Shown piece after piece: positions 8,431 to 20,300 of a stretch of DNA of 64,000 nucleotides (its first letter is position 1; the number at the start of each line of letters is the position of its first letter). The notes under the pieces are model-generated. The model ran no database searches and was not told the DNA's origin. It saw only the letters and a program-made list of their open reading frames with translations. A program made the translations under genes and the position numbers. Source of the DNA: Protula sp. h YS-2021 (taxonomy: Eukaryota; Annelida; Polychaeta; Sabellida; Serpulidae); assembly GCA_949752745.1 (NCBI GenBank), contig OX457025.1, forward strand, positions 54,469,869 through 54,533,868. Reading direction: 5' to 3'.

Positions 8431-9005
8431 TGATAAGTTGAACCGGTAAACAAATTCTGGACTACCGAATGGACTCTAGAAAATACAGTTTGATGTCAAT
8501 GGCTTGCGTAAACAATTCTCTTAGTCAGTGATTGATATCCAGTTCGCATGTAGGTATTTTGTTTATTTATTTTTATGCTTATCTAGTGTTTTAAAACAAG
8601 TTAGTTTATATTGCATATATTGTTTTATCTATTGTCGCCCACTTAGTAGACTCGTCACAAAACCGACACCGGAAGTGAAAAAAGGAGATGGGTCAGAATT
8701 GAGAAAAGTATTTTCCCATGCTTATACTTCTTAATGTTCTGTCTACTATTATTTTTTTTATCTTTTAACAGAAATAAACTTTAATATTGTTTCGCAAAGA
8801 AGTAACCATTCAGCAACATTTCAGTATTTTTGTACTCATTTACAAACTGATGTTTCTCTATTATCGCTCTCAGTGGAAAATATTTATTGTGTAAAATTCA
8901 AACCAGTAAAATACTTTAAAAGTATTTGAAGTTTAATAAGTATTCTTCGCATGAAATAAAGTCGTGTATTGTGTATTGTATCATTAAAGTAGTATCTAAT
9001 CCTTT
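8431..9005. other. AT-rich tail between integrase remnant and LTR
   Basis: No gene recognised. Its position between integrase and polypurine tract makes it the 3' untranslated part of the retroelement. Confidence 0.4.
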
Positions 9006-9177
9006 TAAGAAAAGGAGATGTAATATTATTGATAGTGTCACAACTATCCACCCTTGGGTATTGCTTACTAAATATGCTCTATCCGGTCATGTGACCATGT
9101 GACGTAATAACCAAGGTGGCTTGGATGTAAATAAAGACTTCAACATAAATCGAGTCTTATCACTCCATAACACAACA
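9006..9177 (+). mobile_element. polypurine tract plus LTR of the Ty3/gypsy element
   Basis: A purine tract (AAGAAAAGGAGA, 9007-9018) directly precedes TG at 9019. The LTR would run to CA at 9176-9177 (159 bp) and contains an AATAAA signal near 9131. Immediately after it, TGGTGGCAGCGATGACC looks like a tRNA primer-binding site. One short LTR is therefore flanked by a PPT on its left and a PBS on its right. Confidence 0.65.
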
Positions 9178-9360
9178 TGGTGGCAGCGATGACCACACTA
9201 AAAGAGATATGTAGCCCCAATGATTCAGTTCACTCGAAAATTTAGTGCACTCAACGCTACAAACAGAAGAAATTCACGCCCCTCAAGCGTTCGATTTCAA
9301 GAAGCCGGAAGAGTGGGTCGAGGGTTTTGAGCGGTATCTAGCTACTTCCAAAAAAATGAT
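9178..9360 (+). pseudogene. PBS and 5' end of a Ty3/gypsy gag
   Basis: Begins with the PBS-like TGGTGGCAGCG. The frame then reads EIHAPQAFDFKKPEEWVEGF and FERYLATSK, the usual opening of gypsy gag proteins in invertebrates. It is lost after about 9360. Its position downstream of the LTR, with integrase upstream, indicates a second, truncated copy in tandem or a permuted insertion. Confidence 0.6.
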
Positions 9361-10789
9361 GATGAAGAAAAAGTAACATAAATCCATTCCCATCATTCCG
9401 AAACACAACACCACTCGCCATTAATTGTTGGTTTCGAGGCACTGCTACTTTTGTTCTTGCAACACCTTACGTCTGTGAAAGGGCAATCGTCGTCGCGATG
9501 GTTTTCTGATCTGCACCTGTCATTAAATTATGTATCTTTTTGTATTGATACTGACCAAGTTTGATCAAAAAGGACTTGATTACTACATCGCTACGTAATA
9601 TTGACAACAATGTTATGATATCGAAACGCATCGAAACGTAAGAAATGCATAATCAAAACATGTGATCTTGAAAAAGCTCAGCATAAAATGCATGAGTTGA
9701 AGATGTTAAACAATAAATTAAGAATTGAATAATAACGCAAGAAAATTACATATTCATTAAAAACGAATGCAATGTTTTTATAACAACCGCACAAATATTG
9801 TTCAAATTTAGTTCTAAGGTTATTTTAGAAAATGGAAAGGCTGCAGTTTAAGTCATATCATGATGTCTAAATTTTGTTTTTCAGTTATCAAACCCTTACA
9901 GATTGACATATTACAGTCAGTTAGAGATATATTTCTTCACTTGGTTTTGGCCAAACTCTGGTTTGGTATTTTCATAACATCTCTGTTCTAGGTGCGCTCG
10001 GTCCACTTCAAATTGTCAGAGATATTAAACTAGTTGAAGGCTAGGTATTTTCTTCATTTTGCCATCAAAATATTCTGACTAAAATGGTCAGATCAACGGT
10101 ATAAAGTCACCTTTGACTTCGGTACGTATTCCCCTATACTTCCGTCTCAACCATGTAGTAATCTGATTAAAATACATATATATTGCGCAAATTTTTGGTC
10201 ACCCCTCCCTCCTGTTTAAAAATTGTTGCATCCCACACTGTCCAGGACGCAAAGAAGCCAACAAAGGAAAAGTATGTTCTCGCACTAGCAAACGCACAGG
10301 AGTGTTCATATATGTCTTAGTATTGTGTTGTTTTGTAAAGTAAAACATCCGGAAGGTAAGTTTTCAAATTTGCGTAACGTCCATTTAGGGAAATGTACGT
10401 TAAAACAAATTTTTTCAATTACATGTGTAGCTGAATTTGGAGTCATTAGTTCTTCTCCGAGCACAGCATCGAATGGAAAGTCTTATCGTATACGTAATGC
10501 TCGAAAAACACAGATGGGGTCTTCAAACGGCCAATGCGTCTGGATTTATCCGGATCTAGCAATGATTCGACTGCCTGAGTTTCCACTGACGGTCTGAACA
10601 CTTTGCAGAGTATAAACTAATGTCTAACCCTGCAACTTAGATTGGGTCCTCTAGAATGGTCGACACGGTACTCACTGTGATAGCCTCATGGGGCTTTTTC
10701 ACAGACAGAAACACTGGTTTGGAATCACATGGGCATATATGTACGCAATGCAGACACGGAGTCGACCTTTTGCACAGATGATGGGGAAC
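9361..10789. other. no gene recognised
   Basis: AT-rich sequence without a convincing coding region. A 90-codon frame at 10325-10597 has no recognisable motif and no splice context. Confidence 0.3.
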
Positions 10790-12840
10790 AGTCACAGAAA
10801 ACCCGTCTCTATGAGTGTCGTTTTGTATTCCGAAAATGGGATTTGCAGATCACCGTTTTCTTGAAATTTTACCTGGTCAGTTGAAAATACCCATTTCTGC
10901 TCAAGACCGGAAGCAGGGTTGAACATAACGGATTTGGGTGCAATATCCGAAGGTCGTACCACAAACGTAGACGCCACCAGAGTTATGGTTTTAAGTCGTG
11001 ATCTAGAAATGGACAACTCTTTGTTATCCGGCTAACCCTAAAATATCTCCATGAACGGCTCTTCAGGAATTTTATTCACTTGGGTGCGAGAAACTTTGGT
11101 GCCTACCTTGACGAGGGCTCTGTGCAGTTGCCAAACATGGCTGTCACAAGGATTTGGTAGATTGACCACTTGGTACAGATAATTAAAAGCAGTTAGAGTG
11201 CTTGTAAGTATGGCATTTGGCCTACTCGAAACGGCAGCGACTGTACACAGGTAGTATGATATGACGCGCGACTTACTTGGAGGGAAATGTTCGTTGTGCA
11301 AAGTGCAGAAATCCCGGAGACGATTAATTTGCCGATTATACAAACTGAAAGTTGACGGTTAGCTCAGTCGGTAGAGCGTTGGTCCTGTAATCCCATGGTC
11401 TCTGGTTCGAATCCGGCCAGGGGTGGAAAGCGGGGGATTGACCTTCGCTCAAATTGCCTCAGCTAAACGACTGCACAGGATTATTCACCACCACGGAATT
11501 CAAAATTAGCACAAATGAGTCTTCCGGCCATCCCTTAAAAAAAAAAACTGAAAGTTGACGCTGATAAACAATTTTTAATGATGTTGGACGAATCAACTGA
11601 CCAGCCGTGCTTTTTAGCGTATTTGCCCACTCACTCTCCAAAGAAAAAACTGCAATTCTTTATTTTTCCTGGGTTCTGAGTTTTCCCCATGCACCAATTT
11701 ATTAATTGGGAGCCGGGTAAAGCGAATGGTGGTGCTATTGACAACTGCAGAAGAGTATTCGTTCACGATTGTTTCGGCCACAGAGGAGATACTAGTGTGG
11801 CGCTGTCCTTTTGACTTTTCAATACTCGTAGTACATCGGGAATAAGATGAATCGGGGGATTTATAAAGTTGTCGTGAGACGCCCAATTTGTTTGTGCCAA
11901 AGCATCTACACCGCTTATAAACGGATCCCATTGTTGGCCGTTGTAAGTTTTGCACTGAAAATTTGTAATATCCGCGAATCAATCTATGATATGTTCCCCG
12001 CATAATTTGTTCGCAATTTTAAAAATTCGTGGGTTTAATTTCCATTTGTGCGTGCTGTACTCTGCAATTTGCGAAAGCCTGTCGGCATGAGTATTTATTT
12101 TGCCGGCCAAATGTTTCGCCTGAATATCGATATTGTGACAGTATGCCAGACGGATATGGCTCTCGTTAAGCTGTTAAGCTCACCTATACTTCCACCCAAG
12201 TGGACTCATATCTACAATTAGCCTTAACTTGTTGTTCTTTCTGGGCACGCAGCCCAAGGAATCGACAGAATGGTTTGTCCTCTACTTGAGAAATAACGTT
12301 TGTTTTCAATAGAGAACTAATTCCACGATCTATAAAGACGGACTATTCAACATTGAACGAGTGATTCTTAAATTCGTATGAACCTGGCACAAACTTGAAA
12401 GGGAGTTGAACGCCATACTTTAATCAATCAATAATTTCCGCATTTGCACCAATACTAACCCAGTCATCGATTTTTTTCCTGCAGCGATCCTGCCAAAAAC
12501 TTTAACTTTCTCATTTTGAAAGCGGGTCGTAGGTTCTGCTGAGAACCAGTAATTTGTGCGTACACGTCCTGTCTCCCACGACCGCGACCGCCCCTTCGAG
12601 GAAGACGGAAGTTGGGCCTTCCTCCGTATTCCTATTGACTATTGGACGGTTTGTAGCGGGAACAGACGGCTACTGCGTCTTTCAGATCCGCGTGGGAATC
12701 CTGATCAAAGGTACATGCATGCTTTCTAAACTGTTTAAAAAACTTGGAGGTGCTTGAATCGAACGAATTTTTAACAACATTTTCAGAATACTTCTGTGTG
12801 CAACAGTTTCTGTTGTGCGGCAGCGACAGTGAAAACATGG
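10790..12840 (-). pseudogene. decayed DIRS-type retrotransposon (gag, RT/RNase H, tyrosine recombinase)
   Basis: Read on the minus strand from 12840 down. First comes a gag tail (KFFKQFRKHACTFDQD, RRGRGRGRQDVY). The start of RT follows (WVSIGANAEII, YGVQLPFKFVPGS, IDRGISSLLKTNVISQVEDK, to about 12200). The RT core is missing. Next is the RNase H end (NIDIQAKHLAGKINTHADRL, about 12090-12160), then SGVDALAQTNWASHDNF (about 11850-11910). The DIRS-type tyrosine recombinase follows: its N-terminal part at 11038-11343 (INRLRDFCTLHNEHFPPS) and core at 10792-11016 (LVASTFVVRPSDIAPKSV). Frameshifts and stops are frequent. The terminal repeats typical of DIRS are not visible. A SINE interrupts it at 11354-11544. 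Confidence 0.8.
11354..11544 (+). mobile_element. tRNA-derived SINE, copy 1, with target site duplication
   Basis: Head with Pol III A box (GTTAGCTCAGTCGGTAGAGC) and B box (GGTTCGAATCC at 11404-11414), a unique tail (ATTATTCACCACCACGGAAT...) and a terminal A-run. The flanks repeat AAACTGAAAGTTGACG (11342-11357 and 11545-11560), a 12-16 bp target duplication that shares GACG with the SINE start. Inserted into the DIRS remnant. A second copy is at 38232-39427. The T-arm and A box look like a tRNA, but there is no acceptor pairing, so it is not a tRNA gene. Confidence 0.88.
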
Positions 12841-12902
12841 TCTTTAAATATAAATTTACGATTGTACCATAAATTGTGGGAAAATGTTAACGTTGGCAAT
12901 TG

Positions 12903-13090
12903 CAGGGTTGAGACTTCGTAAAATTTTTAAGATTTAGTCACCCGGCACAAAAGTTAGTCGCCCGGAGCAATTTTTGCAACATTTGTCTAGCCCGTCTCAC
13001 ATGAAAAAAAACAACAAAATACTCAGAAAAAAAGTTGGTCGCCCGAGCCAAAAGTTGGTCGCCAGGGGGCACCGCGAAATCTCAACCCTG
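12903..13090. mobile_element. short hAT-like MITE
   Basis: 188 bp with terminal inverted repeats CAGGGTTGAGACTTCG and CGAAATCTCAACCCTG. The flanks share CAATTG (within the 8-bp windows GGCAATTG and CAATTGGG). The CAGGG terminus and roughly 8-bp duplication fit hAT. Confidence 0.75.
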
Positions 13091-13339
13091 CAATTGGGTG
13101 TAGGTGCGGTGTGGTACAAAGTCACAGAGAGACATACGATGCTATAGAAGTTAGAGCTGACTCGGAGCTATCATGCCGTCACTAATCATAATCCCAAAGC
13201 TCATACACAGTCTTAATTCCCTTATCCCAAAAGTAATTGACAATTGCGGCTCGAGATAAAACATTAGCACTGATATCGAAACATAAACAAATGAAAAAAG
13301 TTATCGAAAAGAGCTAAGCAATTAAATTTATGAAATATT

Positions 13340-13570
13340 AGACCTTAAAAAAAATCAATGGCAAAATGGTACGGGGGTGGCGGCAAAATAGCTAGTGGCA
13401 AATAAGCCATTTCGCACTTTCGGATCTTCCTCATGGACGTGTTGTTTCGACTGCAAGTGGTAAAGTGACCGGTTGCCCTTTGATGCAAGAGAAATTTGAT
13501 ATTTAGGCGAAATCTCTCTATCATTTCTTTCATTTTTACTCGGTTATTTTTAACCGGGTCTTGGTTATAT
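13340..13570. repeat. fragment of the ATAAGCCAATTCGC MITE family plus adjoining repeat
   Basis: About 13400-13450 resembles the terminal region of the MITEs at 37880, 44688, 45038 and 55674 (AAATAAGCCATTTCGCACTT, then TGTTGTTTCGACTG). About 13480-13560 matches 45610-45690 (GAAATCTCTCTATCATTTCT). Confidence 0.6.
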
Positions 13571-14623
13571 TTAACCGGATCCGCTTGGTCTCCCTAAATG
13601 GGTCTTTATAGCATAGTAGAACAAGAATGCTTAAACCAGCTATCTTTTTTGAAGAAAAACATACCTGTTTTCTGTGATTTTTCAATAACATTCATATTGC
13701 TGCTAGAACAAATCGTATGGCGCGAATTCTGTGACTTAGATTTTAATGCATGTGACCCAGAATTGAGGGCAGATGCCAATCGAAACAGACAGAAATTTGA
13801 ACTTCAATTTTTTTCCGCATCATATCTGTTTCGACTGTTTGCGACTTGCACGAGCAGAATAAAGTTTTAATGTATTGCTGCAGGGAACAGGACTTTTCCC
13901 CCAGTCAATTCCCATAGACAATTCCTCCCTGAACAATTTCCTCGTAGGGCAATTCCCCGAGGCCGACCACCCCCCCCCCCCCAATTTATTTTTCTTATTT
14001 TTTCTTTTCTTTGTATTTTTTTTTCTCTCTCTCTCTCTTCTTTTTTAAACAAATTATTGCCCTTTTATCTTCTAATTGGAGGTCGTGTAATTGTCCTTTC
14101 AACATTGTCGCAATTGCAATTAATATGCCTTATCCAGACCAATGAACTTTGAGTTAGCCAAATCAGGGCCAACAAAAACGAAATAAAGCTGGAAATTCCG
14201 GAGTCGTTGGTTTTTACGTGCACATTGGTTGGATCTGCAGTAATGCTCGCGGTGCACCTGGTCGTATTATGGGTGGCCACTTGCCCGAGCCACTACTTCG
14301 CCAGACGCCGACTCTGCGCAGTGCATTCGTCAAATAGTCCGCGACCTCGAAAACCGACGGTTTGTTAACTTTTTGCGTGGAGTTGCCCACAACATCAGGT
14401 TTTAAGTAGCAGAGAAGACTTTAGTTCCAGACAGAAGAATTTTGCTTTTTTGATTTTAAGGTATTTTACAAATAAAAAAAATGCCAGATACCTGGTTTTT
14501 TTATTTTTGTTTTGGCATTCAAACGAAAATAAAAATCAAAAGACCCATTACTATTTACATGATATTAGTCAACTTAACTCTTTAGGCTACTTTCATTATC
14601 ATAGTTTTAATGTCATAATTTTT
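13571..14623. other. no gene recognised; homopolymer-rich stretch
   Basis: Contains a run of Cs near 13967 followed by T-rich and (CT)n sequence to about 14045. Frames here are low-complexity artefacts. Confidence 0.3.
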
Positions 14624-14830
14624 CATAGGGAGACCATTGTATTTAAAAACCCACGTACGGAGACCAAGTTGATATAGCTGCACAATATTTTTGCAATAGT
14701 ATGGTACTGCAGTTTAAAATAAATGTATAAAAAATAAAGAAAAATCTCGGGGATTTTAGGTATGCTTGTATTTCACTCTTTGAATGAACTGCGGCAGCGT
14801 CGCAGGCCAACATTCAATATGCAATACACA
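14624..14830. repeat. dispersed repeat Q, copy 1
   Basis: Shares long stretches (GCACAATATTTTT, AATAGTATGGTA, ATCTCGGGGATTTTAGGTAT) with 15650-16260 and 36855-37405, all in the same orientation. Confidence 0.7.
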
Positions 14831-14875
14831 AGTGTACCTAAAATCCGAGAATTTCATTTTTGTTATTCCATAATT

Positions 14876-15110
14876 ATATGTCTCTCCCTAAGGGAGACAT
14901 ATATAGCATTTGGTGTGTCCGTCCGTCCGTTTAGCCGCAGTGAGTTCTTATGAAATTAATGAGTAGATTTTTCTCAAAACATACATACATATTGCGCTAC
15001 ATGTATAGATGTACATGTACAGATAATGTTATTTTATTTTCGTTCCTTCAAAAAATATATTTTTGGCAAATTTGTTTGTTTGTTTGTTTGTTTTTATTAC
15101 TATGTTGCAT
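14876..15110 (+). mobile_element. HINE-like element B, 5' fragment
   Basis: Starts with the hairpin TATGTCTCCC/GGGAGACATA and a TCCGTCCGTCCG run, then CAGTGAGTTCTTATGAAATT. The first about 170 bp match the complete element at 35648-36665. It then ends in a (TTTG)n stretch without the 3' terminus. Confidence 0.7.
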
Positions 15111-15155
15111 TTAAACACAATTCAGTGAATCTGTCAAATTTTGGAGGCCAAAAAC

Positions 15156-15264
15156 CAGTGACTTTATAAAGTTACTGAAAATTCCAGGGACTTTACAAAG
15201 TCACTGAGTAAACCATTGACTTTACAAAGTCATTGAAATTTTCAGTGATTTTATAAACTAACTG
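15156..15264. repeat. array of four 22-bp palindromes at 29-bp period
   Basis: Near-perfect dyads of the form CAGTGACTTTATAAAGTTACTG start at 15156, 15185, 15214 and 15243. Each is separated by exactly 7 nt (AAAATTC, AGTAAAC, AAATTTT). The palindromes vary slightly while keeping pairing in most arms. Confidence 0.85.
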
Positions 15265-15649
15265 ATTTAACAGATAACATATATAAGTATCAGTGTACTA
15301 CTTTGTTTGACCAAGCTTCTGGTGTCCAAAGGTAAAACTAGTAAAGGTAAAGCTAGTAACTGCAATATTGTCAAAATTATGTTTATATTTTCAAAGTCAT
15401 TACTAGCTAATGTACAAAATAATTTACTATACCCCATTGCAAATAAGCCTTCATATACCGTCGTTTTATAATTGTAAAACCTAGTAGCTGCAACTCATTT
15501 ATAACCTTACCTTATGCATTGATATTAATTTACTCAAAACAGTAAAATGTTGGTTACTAGGTTTTATCTATAGACACCAGGCTTGTATGCATTGTAAAAT
15601 TGTGTTCGATCGTTCTTTTGCATATCATGGCTTATGCTCCCTGTAGCAG
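15265..15649. other. no gene recognised
   Basis: AT-rich; duplicated phrases such as GGTAAAACTAGTAAAGGTAA near 15332, nothing coding. Confidence 0.3.
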
Positions 15650-16260
<611 letters not shown>

Positions 16261-16354
16261 ATATCGTTTTGTAATGTAATGCCCCGCTGTGTCGGGACCA
16301 AGAGTTTGCTACATACCAGATAAATGTAAAAATGTTTATGATTTCATGTAATAC

Positions 16355-16509
16355 CAGGGTTCGCGTTGTCCACTTTGTCCTTTATTGTTCCTTGTCCTTT
16401 TTTTAACGAAATGACTAACTTTTTCGGAACCCACGGAGTTTTTCTGGAACCAACTGAGTCACACTTTCCTTTTTTGACTCACTTTCCTGAGAACCCAGCG
16501 CAAACCCTG
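16355..16509. mobile_element. short hAT-like MITE
   Basis: 155 bp with imperfect inverted ends CAGGGTTCGCGTTG and CAGCGCAAACCCTG. The target duplication is unclear. Confidence 0.55.
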
Positions 16510-16529
16510 AATAATCTATGTATCTCCAG

Positions 16530-16649
16530 AGAAATCTGAAATCCATAAAAAAACTTGTGCTGAAACGGTACAAGGCCCAAACCGTAGAATGGGACGGAGG
16601 GTGGAATAAGACATTTGACGCAGATAGGCTGAAACCTGCTTTACTCATC
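16530..16649 (+). other. possible exon
   Basis: A CAG acceptor at 16527-16529 is followed by an open stretch reading RNLKSIKKLVLKRYKAQTVE and WDGGWNKTFDADRLKPALLI. A HINE insertion at 16650 cuts it. The first part is repeated at about 40214-40252, where it meets a stop (LVLKR then TAG). It could be an upstream exon of the demethylase-like gene or an unrelated relic; no domain recognised. Confidence 0.3.
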
Positions 16650-16779
16650 AGGCCACAACCCTTCGGATTGGGGCCTATAGGTTTGGGGTGTCCGTCTGTC
16701 CGTCATCGCTTTATACCCCTATGAATTTGGGGGGGGGGGGCGGTTGGGGCCTGCGTGTGTTTCACAAATACTTACTTGT
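16650..16779 (+). mobile_element. HINE-like element A, copy 1
   Basis: 5' end AGGCCACAACCC with a TTCGG-loop hairpin, a TCCGTCTGTCCG run, subterminal GGTTGGGGCCT (inverted repeat of the 5' end) and the tail CACAAATACTTACTTGT. About 130 bp. Same family as 20789-20917 and 37406-37844. Confidence 0.75.
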
Positions 16780-17345
16780 TTTACTATTGGTTTTCCTTAG
16801 ATCCTTATACTTGGGGAAAGTGTATCTCATAATATTGTAACATAAAATTGAAAGTATCATTTGTTGTTCAAGATAAAAGTTAATAAAACCAGCCAGATTG
16901 ATCAGCTGTTTATTTGTTGACGTCGCCATCTTGGTCCTGGGACATCGGTTGTAACGCTGTTTGTGATTGGTTCATGTTCAGGCCGACATTTTATGTCCCA
17001 AATTTGTCTGTTGTTTACCTTAGAAACACAATTTATACTTTTGTGTATTTTAATGTCCGTATACTGGGAAGTTACTGTGTTTTGTATTAGCAATGTTTGG
17101 TTAGACCTCTTCTGTCGATGGTACGTATTTGTTCACGTGTAAGTTGAGGGATATTTCCCTAAAATCATTAAAAACCCATAATTATGTCCCAATTACTCTC
17201 TCGTCCTTGTAGATAAACATTTAAACATCAATATATTTCGTTTTTTTTGCCCGAAACGCCTGGAAAAATCCTGTGTTGCTAACCCGAGCTTTGTCATCTA
17301 CTGAAAGTGTGACAGTTTCTACTCCATATCGTTTTATGCTCTTAG
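16780..17345. other. non-coding, probably intronic
   Basis: No exon recognised. 17207-17345 aligns with 40250-40390 upstream of the duplicated exon, so it is intron of the demethylase-like gene. Confidence 0.4.
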
Positions 17346-20300
17346 GTACAAAGCCAGATTTGCCGTGATTTAAAAGGGTTGAAGCCATGTGCCAATTGCA
17401 TGGATCCACATTCGGATGCAGAATGCTCCTTTATCAACTTTAGAAGGTAAAAAGAAATGCATTTCGGCTGTTTTTATTCATGGAAATACTGATCCCCTGG
17501 CCCGGTTCAGATGCCGTAGAGGCTGGTGACTGACTAGTGCTACTACTTGTTCTGAAGTAGTTTTGAATAAACCAATTCGTACTGTCATACTTTCAAGGAT
17601 GGTCAATTTAAAATCCACGAGGTGGAGTGAATACATAAGAGGAAGAAAAGAAGTGAATTTGATCTAGATAGGCCAAAAGCCAACTTCAGTTGCTGCATGC
17701 AAACTTACGTTCACGGTTTACTATCAGCAACTTGTTTTTCATAATAGCTAGCTAGGTTAAAACTACAGAGCACATGTATTTGCTGTTGTTGATGTTGATT
17801 GAGGTCCCTACATTTCACAGATATGACGTTGTTGCCCGCACAAATGAAGGAGCAATAGTACTTGTACTAATTAAAAGGTTGTCACTCACTTCATTTTATA
17901 TGTTAAAAATAATCGAACGTTTATTGGACATATTTTGTGCAGGATAGCTTCAGTCGGACCTGGCATATACGTGGCCGGAGGTTTTACCAGAATAAAAAAC
18001 AAGACTCCGCAGCATACAGGTTCTGAGAAAGCTTCAACAGATGTTGTCATGTCCTCAGGAGAAGCTTCAGATGTACTTTCCCATTTGCTTGTGCCAGTAT
18101 CGAATCTTGTGAACAGGTATGGAATAGTATATCTTTGCCAAGATTAATGTGGCTTGCCATGTAATATTTTATTTTCGAAGCATATAGAGATGTTTGGTAT
18201 TGTACTTTCATTTGTTTTAGAATTACATTAAAAGCGGTATGATAATGAAGTACATGGATTGATATATAAGAGATTTAAATGAGCATATTCAGGGCTTTAC
18301 GTTAACTTTTTTCGGCACCTTCCCGATGGGGCAAGTAGATTTTAAATCTACCTGCCCCAACAGTACTCTTACCTGCCCCACCTTTTGTCTCTTCTGTTGG
18401 TCACCCTTCTCCCCGCCCTTCCCCCACTCCCCCATCCGCGACACTCTGAAACATTCCACTTATATAGCATGCATCAATGTATAGACGTTGTGTATCAAAT
18501 ATAGCAGTTCCTGAGTAAATGTCAAAACGCAGATGCCCTAAAAAAGTCTTACATCTTAAGCATGTTCTTCGGCCAGGCGGCAGCTGGTAAAGGTTTTGTT
18601 TTTTTTTCTTGCGCTGGCCTCCCATGAACAGCGCTATAGTGTTGTGTGTGCTTGATAACCTTCAAACGGCGGTCCTTCATTTGATATCAGAAATAAATCC
18701 GACAGCAGTTCAGTTTCTAAGGTGGCGCATCAGTCGCTTTTAACAAGTTTCACTGCAGAGAAATCTCGCTCACATATCGCGGTTGATATGGGTTGATACA
18801 TTCTGAATGTTTTTTTAATGTTCTGCAATTCGTTCGCGTGTTGTTGAAAAGTGGTAGCATGAAAGTCGGCGCATTTAAATTCCGGGACTTACTTAGCCCG
18901 ACTGCCTAACACTTTGAACGTAGTATACCCATGAAAAAGATCCTCTTTGTCAAACTTTCTAAGCAGTGGTTCAAAATGATTTGTCAAATTGAGAGTAATT
19001 CTAAATTTGCTGTGCCGTGTTGGGTCAGGTTTTCTCTATCACCAGCCACTCAAGTGGGTCAAAATACAGCGGGACAACCTGTGTTCGTTTGAGACAAAGT
19101 GACTCTTAATATTTGAATGTCTAAAAGATTCAGTTCCAAGAACAAAGCTAGATTTTACTGTAGCTCCAGGCCCATGTTTGATACATGTATCACGATAAAG
19201 TTTTCCATCTTTCTCAAACAGTCCAGGAAAATCAACTTTCCATCGTGAAATTGTCGTGACCGCTTGACATCGTGTTTAACGTATTTGCTACCTTTGGTAT
19301 CCGATGTTCTTCTTCAGCACCTTGTTCGGAATATGTTTTCTCCTTTTCAGTCTTTGAAATAACTTTAAATCCTTATTTGTCTACAGACATTTTTAAGTTC
19401 TTAACTTTGATAATTTTTCATATTATGCTGCAATTATTGTATCACAAGTGACGCGACGCTATATCTGGTGCATGTCTAGGCACAGTCCATCATCAACATA
19501 GAAACTGGCAACGTGCGAGTGGCTAGTATGTAGGTCAGGTGCAGCTAGCGGACACTAATCAATTACTACAGTCGCGTTCTTGACAAGTATGTTGTTAAGG
19601 TATTATGTCACGCAACGCCCCCCTTCCCCCCAACGGATCTATCTGCCAGGTGGAGCAGCTAACCGGGCGAGTCTGCCTGCCCCACCAGGCCTTTCACCTG
19701 CCCTGACAAATGGGGCAGTCGTTAATATAAAGCCCTGATATTAAGGCATCTTTTCCGTTTCTTAACTTCAGGGATCGCTTCTTCCTTAGCGCATGAAAGC
19801 AAATGGTGATGGCGTCATTGCCAGACTGGAAACGCCAGGAAAGACAGATGTGTGCGACAAGTGCGACCTGGGGATGTTCAATGCACACCAACTGTGTACA
19901 CAATGTGGAAGAAGCCTGTGCATAAGTTGCAGCTTTGAGGACACCTGCAAGTCTGCGACCGGTCATCGTACCGAACATGTCGGTGAACCTTCAGTGGTAC
20001 ACAGCTCACTAACAGGTAAAGAACGTATGAAAAAATTTTGTGCCAGAATCTTTCAGGGCAGCGCGGTATAACCGGTACATCGGAATATCACACCGTCAAA
20101 CTTTCAGCATTTTATAATCTGGGAATTTGCTCCCATCAGAAACAAAAAAAACACGGCTAACTCGAAAATACGATTTACTCGATAAAATTGGAAATACCTG
20201 GCGATTTCGAGTAAACGGTGTTTCAATGTTTTTAGTAAGCATCCCGTTTCCAGCAAATTATGTATAATGGGATAATGATTTCACAAATGCAATTATTTAC

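Noticed and set aside
11354..11430. tRNA gene
   Set aside because: A and B boxes are present, but the acceptor stem does not pair, a SINE tail and A-run follow, and target duplications flank it.
13867..14052. Basic protein from the C-rich/CT-rich stretch
   Set aside because: Homopolymer and (CT)n composition only.
15156..15264. CRISPR array
   Set aside because: Palindromic repeats are regular, but spacers are 7 nt and of similar composition, and the context is a spliced eukaryotic genome.
17221..17409. Minus-strand frame reading MDPCNWHMASTLLNHGKSGF
   Set aside because: It is antisense to demethylase exon 1, whose plus-strand translation, splice sites and paralogous copy are consistent.
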